From the NCBI GenBank assembly GCA_039566865.1, contig CM076961.1:5153501-5217500 (forward strand): a DNA stretch of 64,000 bases, read 5' to 3'. Source of the DNA: Aurelia coerulea. Its lineage: Eukaryota > Cnidaria > Scyphozoa > Semaeostomeae > Ulmaridae. Position numbers and translations under genes: made by a program. Of this stretch, positions 12,901-22,169 are shown piece by piece (the stretch's first letter is position 1; the number at the start of each line of letters is the position of its first letter). The notes under the pieces were generated by a model. The model was not told where the DNA came from, ran no database searches, and saw only the letters and a list, made by a program, of their open reading frames with translations.

Positions 12901-15900
12901 ATCAAAACTAGATTGGTAGGATCCCTCAGTAGTATGTACTAAATTGCTATGAAGGACCCTGAGGACCAATCAAATGAGCGTAAATTTCGCACCGTGAGAG
13001 ATACTACATCTAAGTCCAAAGGAGTGTCTGCATTTGTCGAATATCCACTGGTCTGCATTTTAGATGGAAACAAAGTTCAATACTGGCTAAAATATATATG
13101 CAATAATTGAGAAAGTTATAGCGTGTAGACCAAACATTATATCAAGATTCTGAGACACAGTTTCGTGAACAAGGACATGAACACTCAGTTAAAGCAATAT
13201 TCGTGCTTCTGTATTCTTCTTGGGGATCCAAAATAACATCCGAAGGAGGTGTACTTCAAAATAGTTTTTTCTTTGATATTTGATTTCCTTGGAATTCTAA
13301 TCAACTGGAAATAAGCAAAAAGATATCGATCATAAAAATATGCATCGAATAATGTATGGGTTTGCCATTGTCCTTTCACGGTACGGTCCTGCAGAGAGAA
13401 AAACCGAAATGGTTGCACTGAGGGTGGGCAGTGATTCAATTTGTTGGATTGACCAATTAGAATGCAACACTCCATAACCTGGTTTAGTTTAAACTGGTTT
13501 AACTGGTTTAAACTGGTTTAACTTGCAAGTTTGAATAGGATAATAGACCCACTGCGTGGTTTGGTGGGGAACTGCCGGTCTCCAATTTTCTTTAACTGTT
13601 CGTATGTTGTCCATTTTGTTTTTTTGCATTGAAGATGAATTTGTGAAATTGTAAGTACCGTTCTTGGTGAAGACCTTGTGTCTTCCTACGCCAAGAACGG
13701 TACAATATTTGTGTATTTACATTGGTTAGTTTTAATTTGTAATGAACAGAAAAAAGTATTTATCAAAACTTGAACGAGGTACCCTTCTTAAAATATCCTT
13801 ATGAAGTTAAGCTCGGTCGAATGAGGTCAAACTCCAGATGGGTGACCTCGGAGGCTTGACCTTGCAACTCTCCTCGCCGTCCTTCGGAAGAGATATTAAA
13901 CTAGGGCTCTCATGCCTAGATGGGGCATGCATAGTGGGCTTAAATTAGCTTTAAGAAGCTAGAAATACTTCCTGCCCACTCAAATAAATTACTGAAAAAA
14001 AAACCATTCTGAAAAAATTAAAACAGGCAGCTCACCTTTGATCATGTTCCATTGACTTCTTTCTCTGCACCTCCACATACTGGTGAAGATTTTTAACTTG
14101 TCCCTTTTCTTCGCTTTGTTTATTGTTGTTACTTTGAAAAAGTCGTGGTTTGCTTAAATATTTCAAATGATACTTTCCATTGTCTTCATTCTATAATTTT
14201 GAAAGCAAAATATTCTGACTTTGTTTGATCAAACCGGGTGATCCAAAAAAAACTTCACGAGCTAGATCGCACATAGTTTCCTAAAAGCAAATGTTGTGAA
14301 CACAAACAAGGTATCAGCATGTAGCTGAAAGGCTCAGCTATCTTTTGAAATGTTGCCTTGTCAGTTTTAAGTTATGCCACTGTCCGAAAAAACAGTTTCA
14401 AAAATTGGAAGATTTATTTGTTTCTCAGACCATTCCCTCGTGAAAAAATGTGAAAAAAATGTGAAAAAAATGTGAAAAAATGTGAAAAAATCTGAACTCC
14501 AACTTAAATATGAATGAGGAATAGAGGTCAGTCATTTTGCAAACAAAAATTTCCATGACGACTTCCATCTTGTTTTTCTTCAAAGTATAAGTATTTCTTC
14601 AAAGTTTCTTCAAAGTATTCTTCAAAGTTTTTTTCACCAAAAATTTCCATCGCTACATTGAGTTTTCACAAAATGTTGACTGGAAAATGGTCGCAATTTT
14701 TACACTCAAATTGAGGAATCCGGGATTTGAAATTTTCTTGAAATCTGGCTTTTCGGATGGTAATCATTGCTCAAAATGACCATGCTGCATCTCAAAAGAT
14801 AGCTAAACATTTCAACTAAATTGTTATACAAAGCATTTGACAATAGCTTTTGATTTCAGGGAGCTTGTTATGATCAAGCTAATGAAGTTTTTTATGGTCA
14901 CCCGGTGGATGATAGCAGATAAATACTAGACTCAATAGGGACTCATAATGAAACAGTTAAAGTAAGTCTTTTAATGCTGCAATGTCCATGTTTTTAAGAT
15001 CAAAATATACCAGAGAGATCTTCAAGTGCCTGCCGCAGCAACTTCCTTCAAATCTAGTCAATCGCGTCAATCGAATTGAGTGTCCGAAACTTATTGTTCT
15101 TTGCCAAATCTCACAATCTGATTGGTATTCTAGGAAGCTCAGAGTTTGAGCCTAAACAGGGTCAGGTTTTTAGAGTAATGATATGAGTCTCTGCTGACCG
15201 AAGCGCCATCTTGAAGCAAAAAAGCACAGGGATACAAGGGACTCATCGTCATAAGTTTAGATAAATACCCCATTTACACTGTACCAGCACAGTTTTGATC
15301 CGCTATAAAGTTGTTGCGGTTCAAGAGCGTTTACATTGCTCCTGAACAAAATAGGAGCATAATTTTCGTTAGAAAAGGACACCCTGTCTCATAATTTTTA
15401 CTGCAAAAGGACACCCTATTGAGCGGCACATCCCGTCAGGTCAAGTATGGGAGTATCCCCCCCCGGGTCTACGAAACAAAGAGCAAAAGCTTGCTACTGC
15501 AGTTTCGAGATGTCTAGAATTTAGTTCATGCTGTACAAAAATACAAGGCTAAACTTGGCCTTGTACAGGCCCAAGTTTTAGCTTTGCAGTGGGGATTATG
15601 ACATTTTTATGACCTTGTACTAACCTTTGAAGAAAATTACAAGGCTATCAATAAGATTCCAAGTTACAAACCAATCTAGCACAGGATTTTCCAAAAGGTT
15701 TCCACAAGGTTAACTAGCATTTTGTCGAGCCATTTACACGGTTACAGCAAAACTTTTCTAGGCTAAAGCAAGGTTAAAAGGCCATAAATACAAGGTTTGT
15801 ACATGGCTAATACATGGCCTTGTATTTTCATACAGGTGGTAGCCAATATCTTCTTACCTCTTGAAGTGTCTGAGATTGATTCTGTGATTGTGACCAATAA

Positions 15901-16056
15901 TCAGAGCCCCCAGATGATCTTGATGATCTGTTTTGCATGCCACTGTTATGTCTGAAGCCACTCTGTGAATTATTTCCAAAGGGTACTACTTGTGAATTCG
16001 AATTTTGTGAGTAACTCCAAGCTTGGCTGTTTTGTTGACTGTCCCACATATTTTCC
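3551..16056 (-). CDS. IHO1/CCDC36-like (Mer2-family) meiotic coiled-coil protein, 8 exons
   Basis: Spliced minus-strand gene with exons 16056-15858 (ATG at 16049), 14190-14036, 12704-12656, 10580-10472, 9640-9555, 7561-7111, 6585-6361 and 3930-3551. Every junction has AG/GT and all phases agree, giving 548 codons plus TGA. Residues 1-64 are Ser/Gln/Asn-rich. YLSKPRLF lies at 75-82. Residues ~100-245 form a Glu/Lys/Gln-rich coiled coil. SVQTSP lies at ~259-264 and ETQTDEN at ~282. The tail is basic and disordered. Human IHO1 (CCDC36, about 590 residues) has the same order: a Ser/Gln-rich start, a KPxLF motif, a coiled coil, then an SxQTSP motif. IHO1 works with REC114-MEI4 on chromosome axes, bound to HORMAD1, to allow meiotic double-strand breaks. 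The identity is inferred from motifs recalled from memory. The exon chain is better supported than the name. A further 5' exon is possible because AG precedes 16056. Confidence 0.6.
3965..4150 (-). repeat. LINE 3' untranslated remnant
   Basis: The sequence around ACGAGGACGATACCAGGGGG and GACAATGACTGCTCCCTGGCC resembles segments near 48960 and 52050. At 52.0-52.8 kb the same sequence follows a reverse-transcriptase C-terminus, so it is read as the 3' end of a LINE on the minus strand. Confidence 0.45.
4161..4767. repeat. 607-bp foldback element with ~240-bp arms
   Basis: The left end TACCGGGTGCGCCAAAATAA is matched as reverse complement at the right end near 4748-4767. The arms run about 4161-4402 and 4527-4767. 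The outer 110 bp is almost identical and the inner part is more diverged. The ends follow the TA-(CCGGGTG) pattern seen in other elements here, consistent with a TA target duplication. Open frames inside are products of the symmetry. The element lies in an intron of the IHO1-like gene. Confidence 0.85.
4768..5322. other. Intronic sequence with a weak repeat
   Basis: Nothing coding is supported. About 4795-4910 resembles 49125-49250 (shared GGCGATAATGCTGAA and a following CCCCGG), so an unnamed dispersed repeat is likely. Confidence 0.35.
5323..5414. repeat. Near-perfect ~90-bp hairpin
   Basis: Arms of about 38 bp (ATCGCACAAAGAACTAAGAT and its complement) flank a ~15-nt loop (TTACACATTGTGTAC) that is itself partly palindromic. 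It lies in an intron of the IHO1-like gene. Confidence 0.8.
5743..5785. repeat. Short tandem repeat, unit ATTTCAGTTAC
   Basis: Three to four head-to-tail copies of an ~11-bp unit. Confidence 0.75.
6361..6585 (-). CDS. IHO1-like gene, exon 7
   Basis: Acceptor CATCTTACAG|GAAATTGC, donor AAAGAG|GTTTGT (non-ideal); 225 nt, phase 1 to 1. It encodes a Pro/Ser/Gln-rich disordered segment with no stop in the required frame. Confidence 0.5.
7111..7561 (-). CDS. IHO1-like gene, exon 6 (main coiled coil and QTSP motif)
   Basis: Acceptor TTCTTCAG|CTACAAGG, donor TATTTTG|GTAAGG; 451 nt, phase 0 to 1. It begins LQGQIRHLEEQTDHIKKQLL and continues as a charged helix. It then carries SVQTSP, QTDEN and a Gln/Pro/Met-rich segment. 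This is the longest coding exon and the anchor of the model. Confidence 0.65.
7589..8045 (-). repeat. Tandem pair of 5S-rRNA-derived SINEs (SINE3 type)
   Basis: Two ~220-bp copies, about 7589-7811 and 7812-8045, lie head to tail. Read on the minus strand, each begins GTTAAGCTCGGTCGAGTGAG. The 8.0-kb copy continues to GGATGGGTGACCTCGG. These resemble the 5S rRNA internal control region (GTTAAGC...GGATGGGTGACC). A body with CGTCCTTCGGAAGGGA follows, then a tail CAGTAATTTATTTTAAGTGG in reverse sense. 5S-derived SINEs (SINE3) are known from fish. They would be transcribed by RNA polymerase III and moved by a LINE. Confidence 0.7.
8470..8570. repeat. GGAA/GGCA purine microsatellite
   Basis: Imperfect repeats of GGAAGGAAGGCA and relatives on the plus strand. 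Confidence 0.8.
8573..8965 (+). repeat. LINE 3' end (last codons plus 3' UTR)
   Basis: The plus strand reads KYIHVSGRFR then stop, followed by ~370 bp that closely matches 22709-23060 in the opposite orientation. There the homologous ending KYIHASERFR closes a reverse-transcriptase C-terminal domain. This is therefore a strongly 5'-truncated LINE copy. Confidence 0.65.
9555..9640 (-). CDS. IHO1-like gene, exon 5 (coiled coil)
   Basis: Donor CAGAAA|GTAAGTG is strong. The acceptor CTTTTGAAG|TCACAG is weak. The nearby CACAG|AAGAAATG site would create a stop after the phase-1 T, so the weak site is chosen. 86 nt, ending in phase 0. It encodes a Glu/Gln-rich coiled-coil segment. Confidence 0.5.
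10472..10580 (-). CDS. IHO1-like gene, exon 4 (coiled coil)
   Basis: Acceptor TTTTTGTAG|GTCCAC, donor AACAAAT|GTACGT; 109 nt, phase 0 to 1. The peptide VHSSIDALKSELATEISSMS has a heptad pattern. Confidence 0.55.
10842..11160. repeat. G-tract element with internal GCGACAGGGT repeats
   Basis: It starts with a run of ten G (10846-10855) then AGGTACTCCCATACTTGACC, and ends with a run of C near 11149-11158. Inside are four to five irregular copies of a unit containing TTATGCGACAGGGT. A partial inverted copy lies at 15350-15466. It belongs to a set of poly-G/poly-C-bounded repeats described in the findings. Confidence 0.7.
11546..12051. repeat. ~500-bp TIR element built of GATCCGCTACCGTGTAAAC motifs
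   Basis: The left end ACCCCGTTTACAAGGTAGCG is inverted at the right end (CGCTACCGTGTAAACAGGGT). Both edges are followed by CTAAG (11546-11550 and 12047-12051), a likely target duplication. GATCCG/CGGATC motifs recur many times in both orientations inside. A degraded relative lies at 15265-15350. Confidence 0.7.
12656..12704 (-). CDS. IHO1-like gene, exon 3 (short coiled-coil exon)
   Basis: Acceptor TTCTTAG|GCAAAG, donor GAAGAG|GTATTC; 49 nt, phase 2 to 0. It encodes RQRLDALAKTVQEYTEE, heptad-like. It is only recognisable through phase agreement with its neighbours. Confidence 0.55.
13478..13522. repeat. Short repeat of AACTGGTTTAA
   Basis: Four overlapping copies of (TTTA)AACTGGTTTAACTGG. 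Confidence 0.7.
13652..13703. repeat. Short hairpin
   Basis: GTACCGTTCTTGG and CCAAGAACGGTAC are perfect complements around a ~22-nt centre. The hairpin is intronic in the IHO1-like gene. Confidence 0.7.
13797..14010 (+). repeat. 5S-rRNA-derived SINE, third copy
   Basis: The plus strand reads GAAGTTAAGCTCGGTCGAAT, then AGATGGGTGACCTCGGAGG, the CGTCCTTCGGAAG body and a tail with AATAAATTACTGAAAAAAAA. It is in the opposite orientation to the tandem pair at 7.6-8.0 kb and ends 26 bp from exon 2 of the IHO1-like gene. Confidence 0.7.
14036..14190 (-). CDS. IHO1-like gene, exon 2
   Basis: Acceptor TTATAG|AATGAAGAC, donor CAAAG|GTGAG; 155 nt, phase 0 to 2. It encodes NEDNGKYHLKYLSKPRLFQ and then the start of the coiled coil. 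The KPxLF motif is the main hint toward IHO1. Confidence 0.62.
14234..14907. repeat. ~670-bp foldback, CCGGGTGATCC-ended
   Basis: The left end ACCGGGTGATCCAAAAAAAA and the right end (reverse complement ACCGGGTGACCATAAAAAAC) are followed by similar AACTTCA..AGCT..GATC. The interior has GTGAAAAAAAT tandem copies (about 14441-14495) and TTCTTCAAAGT copies (about 14575-14635). Confidence 0.7.
15350..15466. repeat. Partial G-tract element (inverted copy of the 10.9-kb element)
   Basis: The reverse complement starts with a G run, then ATACTCCCATACTTGACCTG, ACGGGATGTGCCGCTCAA and two AGGGTGTCCTTTT units, matching 10846-10960. Confidence 0.7.
15531..15842 (-). repeat. ~310-bp MITE of the CTGTACAAAAATACAAGGC family, copy 1
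   Basis: It starts CTGTACAAAAATACAAGGCT and ends GGCCTTGTATTTTCATACAG, so it has short terminal inverted repeats. The interior is dense in CAAGG/CCTTG words. It is the inverted counterpart of 16477-16785. Its end lies 15 bp from the exon 1 donor of the IHO1-like gene. Confidence 0.75.
15858..16056 (-). CDS. IHO1-like gene, exon 1 (coding from 16049)
   Basis: ATG at 16049 opens a Ser/Asn/Gln-rich peptide (MWDSQQNSQAW...) ending in QSQTLQE at donor GAG|GTAAGA, phase 0. A possible acceptor, CTGCAG, directly precedes 16056, so the ATG may lie in an internal exon after a 5' untranslated exon. The exon is bracketed by two inverted ~310-bp MITE copies (15531-15842 and 16477-16785). Confidence 0.6.
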
Positions 16057-16476
16057 CTGCAGTAAGAGAGTATGTTGATTTGCAATACTTTTGCAGTATT
16101 TGACATCAATATACAGTACAGACCTTGTTTACATTACACTGCAAGGAGTTTGAAGACTTCTTAATAATTTTCTCAAGACTTCTCCAAGATGTAGGGATAA
16201 AACTGTGTCAAATTTATGTATTTAACTCGTAAATTCAGCAAAATATGAGGTCAAAGAACTGAAAACCTATCATATATATCCTTGTCATTTGATTTTGTGA
16301 ATAAGCCCCCTTCTCTAATAAGTCCCCCTCTGGAGTGTCCAAAGTTAAATAAACCCCCCCCAGGGGCTTGAATAGAGCTTTTAGGTATGTGTTATATCGA
16401 GATTAAAATAAGAGTTCTCTTGTTTTATCTTGGTTGTATGTGTAGGTAGGTAGGAAGGTAATCATATTTAACGTGG
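16057..16476. other. Upstream region of the IHO1-like coding exon
   Basis: No further exon could be fixed. A short C/G-rich piece (16320-16372, CCCCCTCTGGAGTGTCC) resembles the edges of the G-tract repeats. Confidence 0.35.
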
Positions 16477-16785
16477 CTACCTGTACGAAAATACAAGGCC
16501 ATGTAATAGCCATGTACAAGCCTTGTAGTTATGGCCTTGTAACCTTGTTTTAGTCTGGAATAGCCTTGCTGTAACCTTGTAAATGGCTTGAAAAATGCTA
16601 ATTAGCCTTGTAGAAGCCTTGTGGAAACCTTGTGTTAGGCTGGTTGCAGCTTGGAATCTTACTGATAGCCTTGTAATTTTCTTCCAAGGCTAGTACAAGG
16701 TCATAACAAGGTCATAATCCCCTCTACAAGGCTAAAACTTGGCCTGTACAAGGCCAAGTTTAGCCTTGTATTTTTGTACAGGTAG
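16477..16785 (+). repeat. ~310-bp MITE of the CTGTACAAAAATACAAGGC family, copy 2
   Basis: It begins CTACCTGTACGAAAATACAA and ends TTGTATTTTTGTACAGGTAG. Its interior is collinear with the reverse complement of 15531-15842. Confidence 0.75.
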
Positions 16786-17000
16786 CCTGCGAAAGTCTGA
16801 GAGAGACTTATTTCCAGCAGGGGCCACGGATGTTTTACCATCAACCTGCTGCAGCAACCAGATTTCCCTCACACGGCTCTGGTCGACCCGGGCTAGAGTT
16901 ACGGACAGCGACCAAACTGTCCAGCGTGGGATTCGAACCTCGGCCATTCTGACCTTTGGTTTACGAGTCAGTCGCCTTAGAGTCAGTGTCTTGAGATGCA
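16786..17000 (-). repeat. tRNA-like SINE
   Basis: The minus strand carries GGTTCGAATCCCACGC, a textbook RNA polymerase III B box, preceded by an A-box-like TCTAAGGCGACTGACTCG. The flanks do not form a full acceptor stem, so a tRNA-derived SINE is preferred over a working tRNA gene. Confidence 0.45.
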
Positions 17001-17824
17001 TTCTTCATTCTTGCCCAATAAAAAGTACTGAGAAAGCCCCTGCTTTAAGACATTCTCATCATGCATATTTATTTCCACCTTTATTGTTTTATGTCCACCA
17101 ATTGCATACAATGTAGCCTGCTATCCAGACCCAGGCAAATATATATGTATCACTTTTTAAACCAGTTATGTTTTGCTCTTGTAGTTATCTGTAGGACTAC
17201 TGTATGAGCCAGGTCTATAACGCGGACCTTGCGAACCTCCAAGGCAATGGTCTGTGGTCCGCGTTTCAGGTGTTTTTCTGGTTTTCCAATAGGGCAGAAC
17301 CTATTCCGAGGACTTCATGTCAACGAATTTGAAAGTCCGTGTTTTTGGTTTATAACAAAGCAAAACCTAAACCGCGGACTTAAAGTCTACGGATACAAAA
17401 TGCCTGCGCTATTGGTTGTAAACCTATTCTGGAAAACCCTGAGTTTAAAACATGTCAATCTTTGCCTTTTCAGATTTTTTCTGTTAAAACAGTCCTTGAC
17501 TAAAGACGAAACATATTAAAACAAAATGATCTGTCGCCAGTAATGCTTGGTTACTTCCGTATCATATAGGCCTATCTATTTTAATTTGGTCTATAAATTT
17601 TTCTGTAAATAGATGGAAGGACCAGGCCCTACTGTATGATGAGAATTATAAAATGATTAAACCTTAAGCCTACCTACTGTAGGCCTTGTTTCAAATTTCC
17701 CAACTCGGAACTCAGTATTAGTAAAAAAGCTCAACACATTGTAATTTTGCTTTTTATTTTTCAAAACTATAGACATAATACACTGTTGGACCTTTCATTT
17801 CTTACCCTGGATCTGTAATGAACT
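17001..17824. other. Unannotated intergenic stretch
   Basis: There is no gene I can support. Around 17225-17400 GCGGAC words recur in both orientations (GCGGACCTTGC, GGTCCGCG, CCGCGGAC), suggesting an old repeat. Confidence 0.35.
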
Positions 17825-17925
17825 ACTTGTTGCTAGATCGCTGAATTGCTCACCTCTCTGATTGGTCAATTGAACAATAGGTTCCTAGAACAAAGGAGCC
17901 ATTACGAGGTCGTATATGAAAACGA
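17825..17925 (+). repeat. Left inverted repeat of the candidate MULE element
   Basis: It reads ACTTGTTGCTAGATCGCTGA, continues with CTCACCTCTCTGATTGGTCA and ends in GAGGTCGTATATGAAAACGA. It is inverted at 34379-34478. Confidence 0.8.
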
Positions 17926-18309
17926 TTTCGGCTCGCGCGTTAGAAGAAAGCGCCGAGCGCTCGACTGGAGAACGATGGGGAATGGATTCTGCGGACGTTT
18001 CCGCAGCTCATCCGGCAGCGCAGGGAACTGCTGCTGGGAAGAAGACGAAGACACACAATGTCGGGAAGATAAGATTGGCCTAATACCTAATTGAGAAGCC
18101 GGACGAAAGACACAAAGCAAACGAATTATCGTGGTTCGTAGGATGTCTTCTTTTTTATTTCAACATTGTTTATCTTTTAACACTTGTTATGATGAAAGTA
18201 GGTAGTCTTTCTAGTAGAGTACTAGTGGGCCTAAGTCTACATACAGTTGCTACTAGAGAGACTAAAAGGCCTATAAATAATACGAGATAATACGTTAGGT
18301 CCTCAAGCC

Positions 18310-20133
18310 TCCACGAACAGAGCACAACAAAGACAATGATACAAACCAAAACTAATTAGCGAACAGGAGGATTTTCGAATACATGCTGCTAACTGACCTC
18401 CAGGAACAGTAGTAGCACAACAAAAAATAATGACACAAACCAAAATTGTTTAGAGTACAGGAGGATTTCGAATACATATACTGCAAACTGACCTCCACGA
18501 ACAGTAGCACAACAAAAATAATGATACAAACCAAAATTGTTTAGAGTACAGGAGGATTTCGAATACATATACTGCAAATTGACCTCCACGAACAGTAGCA
18601 CAACAAAACATAATGACACAAACCAAAATTGATTAGAGTACAGGAGGATTTCGAATACATATACTGCAAATTGACCTCCACGAACAGTAGCACAACAAAA
18701 ATAATGATACAAACCAAAATTGTTTAGAGTACAGGAGGATTTTTTAATACATACTGCAAACTGACCTCCACGAACAGTAGCACAACAAAACATAATGACA
18801 CAAACCAAAATTGATTAGAGTACAGGAGGATTTCAAATACATATACTGCAAATTGACCTCCACGAACAGTAGCACAACAAAAATAATGATACAAACCAAA
18901 ATTGTTTAGAGTACAGGAGGATTTTTGAATACATGCTGCAAACTGACCTCCACGAACAGTAGCACAACAAAACATAATGACACAAACCAAAATTGATTAG
19001 AGTACAGGAGGATTTCGAATACATATACTGCAAATTGACCTCCATGAACAGTAGCACAACAAAAATAATGATACAAACCAAAATTGTTTAGAGTACAGGA
19101 GGATTTTTTAATACATACTGCAAACTGACCTCCACGAACAGTAGCACAACAAAAATATTGATACAAACCAAAATTGTTTAGAGTACAGGAGGATTTTTGA
19201 ATACATGCTGCAAACTGACCTCCACGAACAGTAGCACAACAAAAATAACGACACAAACCAAACTTGTTTAGAGTGCAGGAGGATTTTTTAATACATACTG
19301 CAAACTGACCTCCACGAACAGTAGCACAACAAAACATAATGACACAAACCAAAATTGATTAGAGTACAGGAGGATTTCGAATACATATACTGCAAACTGA
19401 CCTCCAGGAACAGTAGCACAACAAAAATAATGATACAAACCAAAATTGTTTAGAGTACAGGAGGATTTTTGAATACATACTGCAAACTGACCTCCACGAA
19501 CAGTAGCACAACAAAAATTATGATACAAACCAAAATTGTTTAGAGTACAGGAGGATTTTTGAATACATGCTGCAAACTGACCTCCACGAACAGTAGCACA
19601 ACAAAAATAACGACACAAACCAAACTTGTTTAGAGTGCAGGAGGATTTTTTAATACATACTGCAAACTGACCTCCACGAACAGTAGCACAACAAAAATAA
19701 TGATACAAACCAAAATTGTTTAGAGTACAGGAGGATTTTTTAATACATACTGCAAACTGACCTCCACGAACAGTAGCACAACAAAAATAATGATACAAAC
19801 CAAAATTGTTTAGAGTACAGGAGGATTTTTTAATACATACTGCAAACTGACCTCCACGAACAGTAGCACAACAAAAATAATGATACAAACCAAAATTGTT
19901 TAGAGTACAGGAGGATTTTTTAATACATACTGCAAACTGACCTCCACGAACAGTAGCACAACAAAAATAATGATACAAACCAAAATTGTTTAGAGTACAG
20001 GAGGATTTTTGAATACATGCTGCAAACTGACCTCCACGAACAGTAGCACAACAAAAATAACGACACAAACCAAAATTGTTTAGAGTGCAGGAGGATTTTT
20101 GAATACATGCTGCAAACTGACCTCCACGAACAG
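18310..20133. repeat. 90-bp satellite array, ~20 copies
   Basis: Head-to-tail units of 90 bp, for example AATACATACTGCAAACTGAC, then CTCCACGAACAGTAGCACAA, a CAAAAATAATGATACAAACC segment and AGAGTACAGGAGGATTTTT. Units differ by a few substitutions. At least two types alternate: one with TCGAATACATATACTGCAAA, the other with TTTTTAATACATACTGCAAA. The spacing is exactly 90 bp across 19741-20100, so homogenisation is recent there. Because 90 is a multiple of three, long minus-strand open frames arise. I treat these as by-products. Confidence 0.93.
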
Positions 20134-22169
20134 TTACTGGAAGCACCTTAATCTGGGGCCATCAAAGATGGGATCTTTCTTCTAAAAGATACCACCTGTT
20201 CACCAGTAGTAAACCCCTGACTTTCCCCTGTCATAATGAGAACATCAAGCAGGACTCCATTTCTCTTTGATTTATTTGATATATTGCAGCCCAGAGGCTA
20301 CTGTATATTACAGTAGTTTGAATGCAAGTATGCCACTTTAGTGTGTTGGCACCTTCATTTTTCATAAATTACAATCACACCACTATTAATTTTTCCTGTG
20401 AAATTTAGGTGCTTACAGTTTCATACCTTGCCCCTGCGCTTTATCTCCAATGATCACAGAAGAAACTACTGCCAATGACCCCTAACAATAGCAAGCTACA
20501 GTACACTACTGATCACAATTATCCGGCCACTGAGCACTTAACACGTAAATGGGGCAAAACTTTGCAAAATAATATATCATTTTTCAGAATCTGCATGAGT
20601 AACTGACCTGAAAAATAGAGAGAAAGCAACTAGCCATATCAGTTGCACTGGATTACAGAAAAAATGTATTGTTAAGGTTTATGCAGGGTGGCTGGATAAA
20701 TGTAACAAAAATTTATCAAAATGGCTATCATACTGTAGCCCAGATTGGAAAACATGCATCATTTGGCCTATATGAAATGAGTTGAATTTCAAAAGAAGCG
20801 AGTTTTTGTTCTGTTCCATACAATGGTTGCCAGCAAATGCAAGTCTTCCAGCCTGGATTAATCACATCATATTTCAATGTGTACAAGATGTCCATTCTTT
20901 ATCACTTGAGACCATAAAGATCTTGTTTTCCTTGTAATATTATTGCCCATCTGCACATCCACAGAACCAGTCGCCAATGATTTGTTTATTGACACCAACA
21001 CATTTCCTAAAACCATGAATACAGTAGATAAAGGCTCTTTCAATATAAAATCTTGGCTGCACCTAAGATATGTCATGCATAGGTCCAGCAGGCATAGGCC
21101 TAGAACCATATGAGATTCTGTGTATTTACCCAAAACTCACCACCAGCATATAACAATGATCATGTCAGCTACTTTGTCCATGCGTATATGCTTTCAGAAT
21201 AAACATTCATGCCTATATTACCAAAATGCTTTTGAATTTTAAGGAAAGTTGCCAGTTTTTGGTTTAAATGGTTTTGTGATTTGTTGCTCATTATTCTGGT
21301 GCAAGGTTCTGTTGCGGTTTCTTTGAATGCCAAAGGTATACAATATATTCCTTAAAATTCAAAACAACACATCACAAGGAAGGAGCCACATCACATTGAA
21401 AAATAACCCTAGATGCAACTGGCATCCTTGCAGTAACATTGTCTTTGGGCTATGTCTGATAGCATCTGCTGTTCAATTGTCTGATGGATCCTGAATATCC
21501 TAAAAAGAAGAATGACCCTCGAACAATATGCTGCATCTTACAGTAGTTGTAAAATGTGAATTATTTGTGCTCTTTTGGCTACTTTATTACTCACCTACTG
21601 TATATAAAAGCAATATTTTGCTTACCAGTGGTACCATGCTTCACAAAGATCACACATTATCATCTCCGTATACTCAGGAACATTACACCTTGGGCATGTT
21701 CATTCTTTATTCAAATTTTCAACTAAAAATAGAAAAGTGCAACTTACTGTAAATCTTGTGACAATGTTGTTGACTAAAGAATTTTTCAGCCATTTCTTCT
21801 GATAGCAAATTGGGAACTATCTAAGGCAGGGGTTTCAATGGGATATGCTTGCAAAAAGAAAACAGGCACACACCACAATGTAAGTAGAGCAATTAATGAC
21901 ATGTGCAAAGCTTTTGTAATTTTGGTTTGGAAAGCAATACTGTACATGTTCATCCAAGATATTATATAGATGGTAAATACAGTACTTGCATGTAATTTAA
22001 AATAATATGCATTTTAAAAACTCAGCAACTCTGGAGAATTTGGCATTGTGAATTGCAGAAGCTGGAATATATCGGATTTCCAGTAGGCAGTTATTATTAA
22101 GCAAATATTGCAGCTAAGCCAACTATTGATAGAAAAAGCATAAAACTGATATCAATCATGTCAACTTAC
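20134..22169. other. Region 3' of the MULE gene, no firm exon
   Basis: A possible 51-nt minus-strand exon (21798-21748) has acceptor ATCAG|AAGAAATGG and a perfect GTAAGT donor, and fits phase 1-1 after the candidate exon at 22361-22170. Otherwise I see nothing coding. Confidence 0.3.

Noticed and set aside
17846..18120. Short frames on both strands at the left MULE arm
   Set aside because: They arise in the inverted repeat and GC-richer flank and have no coding signature.
18310..20133. CRISPR-like array
   Set aside because: The whole 90-bp unit is repeated with no unique spacers, and the host is an animal.
18352..20146. Long minus-strand open frames (up to 292 codons) over the 90-bp array
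   Set aside because: They repeat the same 30 codons because the unit is a multiple of three. All overlap in several frames, and there is no start, splice or domain context. The satellite explains them.
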